A DNA stretch of 11,363 nucleotides from Actinomyces sp. (GTDB lineage Bacteria > Actinomycetota > Actinomycetes > Actinomycetales > Actinomycetaceae): positions 1 to 11,363 of the forward strand of contig JAHACW010000065.1 in NCBI GenBank assembly GCA_018375675.1. The letters are read 5' to 3'. This document shows positions 6,696 through 11,363 of this stretch, one piece after another. Made by a program: the position numbers and the translations under genes. How positions within the stretch are numbered: position 1 is the stretch's first letter; every line of letters begins with the position of its first letter. The notes beneath the pieces are model-generated. The model saw only the letters and a list, made by a program, of their open reading frames with translations. It was not told the DNA's origin and searched no databases.

Positions 6696-7417
6696 TGAGT
6701 CGTTCCAAGCACCTGCCCGTTCCTCCGCGCACCGACACGGAGGCGCTGGTGGAGGCGTGGGGGACCCGCATCGACGCCCCGCTCCTGCAGCTGGCGCTCG
6801 TACACCGGTCCTACGCGAACGAGGCCGGGGGCATCGCGAACAACGAGCGCCTCGAGTTCCTGGGTGACTCGGTCCTGTCGATCGTGATCGCGCAGAAGCT
6901 CTACGAGCAGTACCCGGATGTCGCCGAGTCGGACCTGTCGCGCATGCGTGCGGCGACCGTCTCCCAGCAGCCCCTGGCTGCCGCCGCCCGCCGGATCGGC
7001 CTGGGGGACTTCGTGTTCCTGGGCAAGGGCGAGTCGATGCACGGGGGGCGCGACAAGGATTCGATCCTGTCCGACACCTTCGAGGCTCTCATCGGCGCGA
7101 CCTATCTGACCAGCGGCCTGGAAGAGGCGCGCCGGGTCATTCTCGAGCGCCTGAGCTTTCTTCTCGTGGATGCCCCCTCGCGCGGCCAGCACCAGGACTG
7201 GAAGACGATCCTCATCGAGCACGCGCAGGCGCAGGGCCTGGGCGAGGTCTCCTATGAGGTCGAGGGGGAGGGGCCGGACCACCAGCGCGTGTTCACGGCC
7301 CACGCTTTCGTCTCCGAGCGCCCCGATCCGATCGGCGCGGGACAGGCCTCGTCGAAGAAGCATGCGGAGAACGCGGCCGCGCAAGATGCGATGAGCCGCC
7401 TGTCTCCCGAGAAGTAG
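6695..7417 (+). CDS. rnc: Ribonuclease III
   Basis: A 240-residue double-strand-specific endoribonuclease that processes rRNA precursors and structured mRNAs, acting as a dimer with Mg2+. The catalytic domain (about 15-155) carries the signature NERLEFLGD (50-58), with Glu51, Glu54 and Asp58, and the second acidic pair Asp127 and Glu130 in SDTFEALIGA. The double-stranded RNA-binding domain spans about 167-236, ending in the SSKKHAENAAAQDA helix. The chosen ATG shares one base with the DUF177 stop (TGATG), and the family N-terminus fits; an upstream extension in the same frame lies within the DUF177 gene and shows no homology. The gene ends with two adjacent in-frame stops. In other actinobacteria mutM and smc commonly follow; here a regulator gene does. 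Confidence 0.96.
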   Translation: MSRSKHLPVPPRTDTEALVEAWGTRIDAPLLQLALVHRSYANEAGGIANNERLEFLGDSVLSIVIAQKLYEQYPDVAESDLSRMRAATVSQQPLAAAARRIGLGDFVFLGKGESMHGGRDKDSILSDTFEALIGATYLTSGLEEARRVILERLSFLLVDAPSRGQHQDWKTILIEHAQAQGLGEVSYEVEGEGPDHQRVFTAHAFVSERPDPIGAGQASSKKHAENAAAQDAMSRLSPEK

Positions 7418-7426
7418 TAAGTACAC

Positions 7427-7442
7427 GAGGGCGTTTGCCCTC
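7427..7442 (+). other. Small hairpin after rnc
   Basis: GAGGGC (7427-7432) pairs perfectly with GCCCTC (7437-7442) across a GTTT loop. No T-run follows, so it is at best a weak or Rho-assisted end for rnc transcripts, or an RNA 3'-end stabiliser. It lies just upstream of the regulator's -10 motif. Confidence 0.35.
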
Positions 7443-7450
7443 CCGACGGT

Positions 7451-7465
7451 TAGAATCAACACGTG
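7451..7465 (+). promoter_or_regulatory. Probable leaderless promoter of the response regulator
   Basis: TAGAAT (7451-7456), one base from the TATAAT consensus, is followed by exactly six bases and the GTG at 7463. No purine-rich ribosome site is present between rnc and this GTG. The arrangement matches leaderless actinobacterial genes, with the transcript starting at the GTG. A clear -35 element is not visible. Confidence 0.6.
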
Positions 7466-8110
7466 AGTGAAAATACGTCCGCGCGTACGCGCGTCATGAT
7501 CATTGACGACCACGAGATCGTTCGACGTGGCATTGCCGAGATCGTCGACCGCGACGACGCCCTCGAGGTTGTTGCCGAGGCCGGCTCCGTTGCTGATGCC
7601 GTGCGCCGCGCTGACCTGGTGCGTCCCGACGTGATCCTGGTGGACCTGCAGCTGCCCGACGGCACCGGCATCGACATCATGAATCGACTGCGTTCCTCCC
7701 ACCCGCAGATCCTCCCCGTCGTGCTCACCTCCTTCGACGACGATGAGGCCCTGGCTGAGTCCCTCGAAGCGGGTGCTCGTGCGTACATCCTCAAAACCGT
7801 GCGCGGCGCGGAAATCACCGACGTGATCAAGGCGGTCGCCGACGGTCGCGTGCTGCTCGACGAGCGCACCCTGACGCGTCGCCGCGTCGATCACGAGGAT
7901 CCGACCGCTGACCTCACGCCGTCGGAGCGCAAGGTCCTGGACCTGATCGGCGATGGCCTGTCGAACCGCGAGATCGGCGAGAAGCTGGGTGTCGCGGAAA
8001 AGACCGTGAAGAACCACATCACCTCTCTCCTGTCGAAGATGGGCCTGCAGCGCCGCACGCAGGTGGCCGCGTGGGTGGCCGGGCAGAGGGCGGCGTCCTG
8101 GCGTAACTGA
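7463..8110 (+). CDS. NarL/FixJ-type (DevR-like) response regulator
   Basis: A 215-residue two-component response regulator that binds DNA after phosphorylation. The receiver domain spans about 10-128: acidic pocket Asp15-Asp16, phosphoacceptor Asp61 in ILVDLQLPDG, the switch Thr89 and the conserved Lys111. The LuxR-type helix-turn-helix spans about 150-210, starting LTPSERKVLDLI, with EKTVKNHITSLLSKMG (179-194) covering the recognition helix; this part closely resembles DevR/DosR-type regulators. Every phosphorelay residue is present, so it should be functional. No histidine kinase gene lies beside it, making it an orphan here. The start is a GTG placed for leaderless initiation. An intrinsic terminator closes the unit, separating it from the fucosidase gene. 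Its targets cannot be read from the sequence; control of the neighbouring fucosidase is only a possibility. Confidence 0.9.
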   Translation: MSENTSARTRVMIIDDHEIVRRGIAEIVDRDDALEVVAEAGSVADAVRRADLVRPDVILVDLQLPDGTGIDIMNRLRSSHPQILPVVLTSFDDDEALAESLEAGARAYILKTVRGAEITDVIKAVADGRVLLDERTLTRRRVDHEDPTADLTPSERKVLDLIGDGLSNREIGEKLGVAEKTVKNHITSLLSKMGLQRRTQVAAWVAGQRAASWRN

Positions 8111-8146
8111 GTCACTGCCTCGTCCCGGATGGGACCGAAGCGGATG

Positions 8147-8182
8147 CGAGCGGGTCGGAATTATCCGGCCCGCTCGGCTTTT
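8147..8182 (+). terminator. Rho-independent terminator of the response regulator gene
   Basis: Positions 8147-8158 pair with 8165-8176 (12 bp including one G-U), with a six-base AATTAT loop, followed by GC and a run of four T at 8179-8182. It lies 37 bases past the stop codon. A smaller hairpin, 8122-8126 with 8131-8135, precedes it. Confidence 0.8.
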
Positions 8183-8364
8183 GTGTGCGCCGTTCGTCTT
8201 ATTTCCCGCGCGTCTAGTTGTGTGCTAATCGGGGGTATCCCTGATTTGTGAGAAAGCTACTATCAAACTGGTTTATGGAAAAGCCCTGTGGGGTAACGTT
8301 CGCCTCATCCTCACCGTTGAGGACGGACACTGTCGTCCACCATTACCCCTTGAAAGGACACCCC
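8183..8364 (+). promoter_or_regulatory. Fucosidase upstream region with candidate promoter
   Basis: This intergenic stretch is clearly more AT-rich than the genes. TACTAT (8258-8263) is a good -10 candidate; the -35 position (about 8235-8240) is poor. That position falls within an imperfect 20-bp palindrome at 8227-8246 (8 of 10 pairs match), and AAAC/GTTT half-sites flank a TG at 8265-8274, near the expected transcript start. The leader of about 95 bases has two small stems, 8308-8313 with 8318-8323 and 8321-8325 with 8334-8338, which share bases and so would be alternatives. GAAAGGA (8352-8358) is the ribosome site. Confidence 0.45.
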
Positions 8365-11363
8365 GTGAACCTCAAGCGAATGCTTGCCGGTTGTGCGGTC
8401 GCTACGGCACTGGTGCTCGCACCCATGAGCGCCCCGAGTTTTGCCGACGCAGCACCAGCGCCCACCGGCGTCCCCGCAGCGGTCCCACTGAGCTCCACCC
8501 CCAAGATCGCCAAGTGGCAAGAACTCCAGTACGGCATGTTCATGCACTTCGGCGTCTACTCCGTCTACGGCGGCTACTACAACGGCCACCGCCAGAGCAT
8601 GGGCTACCCAGAGCAGATCAAGGCCTGGGAACACATCCCCACCGACGACTACCTGCTCAAGGCCAAGGACCTGGCCGCGAACTTCGATGCCTCTGCTATC
8701 TGCAAGACGGTCCACGACTCGGGTATGAAGTACCTGATGATCACGTCGAAGCACCACGACGGATTCGCCATGTGGGACACGAAGACGACCGACTACAACA
8801 TCGTCAAGCAGTCCAACTACGGCAAGGACCCGATGAAGGAGCTGTCGACCGAGTGCAACAAGCTCGGCGTGAAGCTCGCCTTCTACTTCTCGATCATCGA
8901 CTGGACCAAGCAGACGCCCGAGCCCTACGGCAACGTCAACCCCATCGATGAGGACCTGATGACGACCGTCATCAAGCCCCAGCTGACCGAGCTCCTCACC
9001 AACTACGGCCCGATCGCCGAGCTGTGGTTCGACATGGGCGGCCCCACCGCCGAGCAGTCTCAGCGCATGGCCCAGTGGGTTCACGAGCTCCAGCCCGAAA
9101 CGATGGTCAATTCGCGCGTCTGGAACAAGGCCGGCGACTTCGAGGTCGGCGGCGACAACTCGGTGACCACGGACTTCCACATGGGGCCCTGGGAGTCGAT
9201 TCGCTCGATCTACCCGTCCTGCTGGGGATACTGCTCGTGGGCGAACCGCGACAATAGCGCGAAGAGCTACAAGGAACGCGAGCTGGTCAACAACCTCATC
9301 GGCACGGTCGCCTCGGGTGGCCAGTTCGCCTACAACATTGGCCCCAAGGGTGACGGCACGATCGACGCCTTCGACACCGGCGTCGTCACCGAGGTCGGCC
9401 AGTGGATGCAGCGTCACCCCGACGCCATCACGGGAGCCCGCCCGACCTGGTACCCCGCCCCCGCCTGGGGCAAGGTGATGACCAAGGGCAACGACCTGTA
9501 CTTCTTCCCCGAGCTGTGGAGCCCCGGCAAGACCCTGACGCTTCCCAGCGTCGGCGGCCACGTCACCGGTGTGACCGTTGATGGCACCGACCGCTCCCTC
9601 GACTTCACCCAGGACGGCACCACCCTCACGGTGACGATGTCGGGTGAGAACCCCGAGCCGAACCTGCGCCCCGTCGTCAAGGTCACCTTCGATGCCGCAC
9701 CCACCTACGTGCCCACGCAGACGGTCACCGCGGTCGACGGTGCGACCATCTCCTCGGAGCAGTTCTTCGGACGTGCCTCCGCACTGCGCTACTCCGGCGC
9801 ACAGGCCTACGACGCCTACCTCGTGAACAAGACGGACAAGGCCATCACCGACCTGACCCTGAAGTTCTCCGGCAACTTCGACGCCTCCACGACCTACAAG
9901 ATCACCCTCGGCACCACCTCCATCGAGGTGACCGGCGCCCAGATCGAGGCCGGAGAAGTCGGCGAGGGACTCAGCCTCGAGCCCGGTAAGGTGACGCCCC
10001 TGCGCCTCGAACTGGCACACCCCTCCTACTACGCCAACCCGATCGGCCTGCGCTCCGTGAGCGCGACCCTGCACGTCTACGGCGAGAACGCGGCCACCCA
10101 GCCGCCCGTCATCGCCACGGATCCCGCGTCGGTCTCCGTGAAGGCGGGGGAGAGCGCCACCTTCACCGTCGTCGCCTCGGGCCGACCGGCCGCCACCATC
10201 CAGTGGTACCGCGTCCCCAAGGGATCGACCGAAGGGACGGCGATTCCGGACGCCACGAGCGCCATGTACACCCTGACGACGACGCTCGAGGACGACGGCG
10301 CGCAGTTCTATGCCGTCGCCACAAACGCCAACGGATCGACAACCTCTCAGCGCGCGACCCTGACCGTCACCAAGGGCAGCGACAACCTGGCCCTCAACAA
10401 GACGGCCTCCATGTCCTCCGTCGGTTGGGGAGGCACCGCCTCGCGCGCCGTTGACGGCAACACGGACGGCGTGTGGGATAACGGCTCGGTTGCCCACACG
10501 GGCAAGCAGGCGAACCCCTGGTGGGAGGTCGACCTCGGCGAGACCCACCCCCTTGGTGTCGTGAACGTCTGGAACCGATCCTCCTCCGACAACTGCCAAG
10601 GAATCTCCTGCGACCAGCGTCTGCACGATTTCTGGGTCGTTGCCTCCACGACGCGCCTGTCCGGTAACTTCAATCCGGCCACGGCCGGAGCGGTCGACGG
10701 CGTCCACATGATCAAGGTCGACGGAGTCGGCGGCCGCCCGAGCGCGGTCGACTTCGAAGGCTTCGACGCGCGCTTCATCCGCGTCATCCAGCCCACCGAG
10801 TTCGGCGAGTTCGCGCTCGCGGAAGTCGAGGCCTTCGCGGCTGCTGCCCCGACCCCGGACCCCGATGATCAGGAGCCCCCGGTCATCAAGCCGCTGACCG
10901 TGACCGCCAACCCCGCCGAAGACGCGCAGATCTCCGGCGATGGCGCCTTCCGCACCGTGACGGCGAAGGAAGGCACGCAGGTCACGATCAAGGCCGAAGC
11001 GAGCGGCAAGCCCGCCCCGACCCTGTTCTGGCAGATTAAGCGCGAGGGCTCCGATTCGTGGGCCATCGTCGAAGAGGAGAACGGCCCCGAGCTGACCCTC
11101 ACGATCGACGGAGAGAACAACGGCTCGGTTATCCGCGTCATGGCCATGAACGAGGCCGGGTTCGCTGAATCGGGCCTCGTGACCCTCGCCCTGGCTGAGG
11201 AACCGGCACCTGAGCCCGAGCCGAGCCCCGATCCGACCCCGGACCCCGCACCCACGCCTGATCCGACTCCGGACCCCGCGCCGACGCCCGATCCGACCCC
11301 GGACCCCGCACCCACGCCTGATCCGACTCCGGACCCCGCGCCGACGCCCGATCCGACCCCGGA
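8365..11363 (+). CDS. Secreted multi-domain GH29 alpha-L-fucosidase (3' end outside window)
   Basis: At least 999 codons, open to the window edge. It hydrolyses terminal alpha-L-fucose from glycans outside the cell. Residues 1-27 are a signal peptide (Lys/Arg, then a hydrophobic stretch; cleavage near SFA-DAAPA). The GH29 domain (about 47-345) shows YGMFMHFG (56-63), KHHDGFAMWD (129-138) and LWFDM with the likely nucleophile Asp223. PWES (275-278) holds a candidate acid/base Glu277 and resembles the GH29-B (alpha-1,3/1,4-specific) group. A C-terminal beta-sandwich follows (about 355-445), then an unassigned module (about 447-572), an Ig-like domain (about 577-670), an F-type lectin domain (about 674-825), a second Ig-like domain (about 843-945) and Pro/Asp/Thr repeats from about 947. 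The GTG start has GAAAGGA six bases upstream. The repeat is typical of wall-spanning stalks, but any LPxTG-type anchor lies outside the window. Bifidobacterial AfcB is a comparable multi-domain fucosidase. Confidence 0.93.
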   Translation, partial: MNLKRMLAGCAVATALVLAPMSAPSFADAAPAPTGVPAAVPLSSTPKIAKWQELQYGMFMHFGVYSVYGGYYNGHRQSMGYPEQIKAWEHIPTDDYLLKAKDLAANFDASAICKTVHDSGMKYLMITSKHHDGFAMWDTKTTDYNIVKQSNYGKDPMKELSTECNKLGVKLAFYFSIIDWTKQTPEPYGNVNPIDEDLMTTVIKPQLTELLTNYGPIAELWFDMGGPTAEQSQRMAQWVHELQPETMVNSRVWNKAGDFEVGGDNSVTTDFHMGPWESIRSIYPSCWGYCSWANRDNSAKSYKERELVNNLIGTVASGGQFAYNIGPKGDGTIDAFDTGVVTEVGQWMQRHPDAITGARPTWYPAPAWGKVMTKGNDLYFFPELWSPGKTLTLPSVGGHVTGVTVDGTDRSLDFTQDGTTLTVTMSGENPEPNLRPVVKVTFDAAPTYVPTQTVTAVDGATISSEQFFGRASALRYSGAQAYDAYLVNKTDKAITDLTLKFSGNFDASTTYKITLGTTSIEVTGAQIEAGEVGEGLSLEPGKVTPLRLELAHPSYYANPIGLRSVSATLHVYGENAATQPPVIATDPASVSVKAGESATFTVVASGRPAATIQWYRVPKGSTEGTAIPDATSAMYTLTTTLEDDGAQFYAVATNANGSTTSQRATLTVTKGSDNLALNKTASMSSVGWGGTASRAVDGNTDGVWDNGSVAHTGKQANPWWEVDLGETHPLGVVNVWNRSSSDNCQGISCDQRLHDFWVVASTTRLSGNFNPATAGAVDGVHMIKVDGVGGRPSAVDFEGFDARFIRVIQPTEFGEFALAEVEAFAAAAPTPDPDDQEPPVIKPLTVTANPAEDAQISGDGAFRTVTAKEGTQVTIKAEASGKPAPTLFWQIKREGSDSWAIVEEENGPELTLTIDGENNGSVIRVMAMNEAGFAESGLVTLALAEEPAPEPEPSPDPTPDPAPTPDPTPDPAPTPDPTPDPAPTPDPTPDPAPTPDPTP
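10384..10839 (+). other. F-type lectin (fucose-binding) domain within the fucosidase
   Basis: Residues about 674-825 begin with NLALNKTASMSSV and contain AVDGNTDGVWDNGS, AHTGKQANPWWEVDLG and NVWNR, all typical of the F-type lectin (fucolectin/CBM47) branch of the F5/8 type C fold. His711 and Arg738 are 26 residues apart, as in the eel agglutinin fucose motif (His-x26-Arg). A second Arg, Arg752, follows after an insert bounded by Cys744 and Cys749, where the eel protein has two adjacent cysteines. It should bring the enzyme to fucosylated surfaces. A general CBM32-like galactose-binding domain is the alternative. Confidence 0.75.
11221..11363 (+). repeat. 60-bp tandem repeat encoding a Pro-Thr-Pro-Asp stalk
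   Basis: A 60-bp unit (11221-11280) recurs at 11281-11340 with only two differing bases, and the next copy (11341-11363) is identical as far as the window reaches. Each unit is two 30-bp halves encoding the same decapeptide PTPDPTPDPA with different synonymous codons. The array continues past the window. Such repeats are known as extended wall-spanning linkers and vary in copy number. Confidence 0.95.

Noticed and set aside
7427..7442. Post-rnc hairpin as a true intrinsic terminator
   Set aside because: The stem is only 6 bp and no T-run follows, so it is recorded only as a small hairpin.
6401..8017. A 538-codon minus-strand open frame opposite DUF177, rnc and the response regulator
   Set aside because: It spans several genes with clear catalytic motifs on the other strand; a codon-bias shadow.
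8386..8397. LAGC near the N-terminus of the fucosidase as a lipoprotein lipobox
   Set aside because: The Cys is at residue 10, before the hydrophobic core of the signal peptide, whereas a lipobox must follow it. Ordinary signal peptidase cleavage near residue 27 fits better.
8311..10707. A 798-codon open frame on the minus strand opposite the fucosidase gene
   Set aside because: It is a mirror effect of high-GC codon bias. The plus-strand frame has a signal peptide, GH29 motifs and lectin motifs, while the minus frame has no recognisable domain.
10869..11315. Gly/Ser/Val-rich minus-strand frame over the repeat region
   Set aside because: It is the reverse reading of the Pro-Asp-Thr repeat of the fucosidase stalk and has no independent support.

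Overview
The window is high-GC DNA with tightly packed, often overlapping plus-strand genes. The core gene order (rpmB, a DAK2-domain protein, recG, rsmD, coaD, a SepIVA-like coiled-coil protein, a DUF177 protein, rnc) is characteristic of Actinomycetota. Two genes carry the actinobacterial leaderless start pattern. A secreted fucosidase ending in a long Pro-Thr-Pro-Asp repeat points towards a host-associated Actinomycetaceae member such as Actinomyces or Schaalia. The family assignment is an inference; no rRNA is present to confirm it.

Left edge (1-517): two small hairpins near position 1. Next comes rpmB (ribosomal protein L28) on the minus strand, with a strong 19-bp-stem terminator on one side and a promoter plus a two-hairpin leader on the other. 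This 202-bp divergent region also serves the plus-strand genes.

Core block (518-7417): a divergent FakA-like DAK2 protein overlaps recG by 4 bp. After a 23-bp gap with a probable leaderless promoter come rsmD and coaD (overlapping by 4 bp), then sepIVA-like, DUF177 and rnc, which overlap one another by 8 bp and 1 bp. The products serve replication-fork rescue, 16S rRNA methylation, coenzyme A synthesis, septation and growth, an rRNA/ribosome-linked DUF177 function, and rRNA processing. They share a housekeeping, growth-linked character rather than one pathway.

Right side (7418-11363): synteny with other actinobacteria breaks after rnc. A solitary NarL/DevR-type response regulator with its own probable leaderless promoter ends at a clear intrinsic terminator. 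A 254-bp intergenic region with a candidate promoter and palindrome follows. The last gene encodes a large secreted multi-domain GH29 alpha-L-fucosidase that runs off the window. Its modules are a signal peptide, the GH29 catalytic domain, an unassigned module, an Ig-like domain, an F-type (fucose-binding) lectin domain, a second Ig-like domain and a Pro-rich repeat. This is probably a surface or secreted enzyme for host fucosylated glycans.

I see no mobile element, CRISPR array, tRNA or rRNA, and no wholly new system. The most interesting parts are the lectin-armed fucosidase and its control region, the degenerate FakA-like protein, and the rpmB leader.
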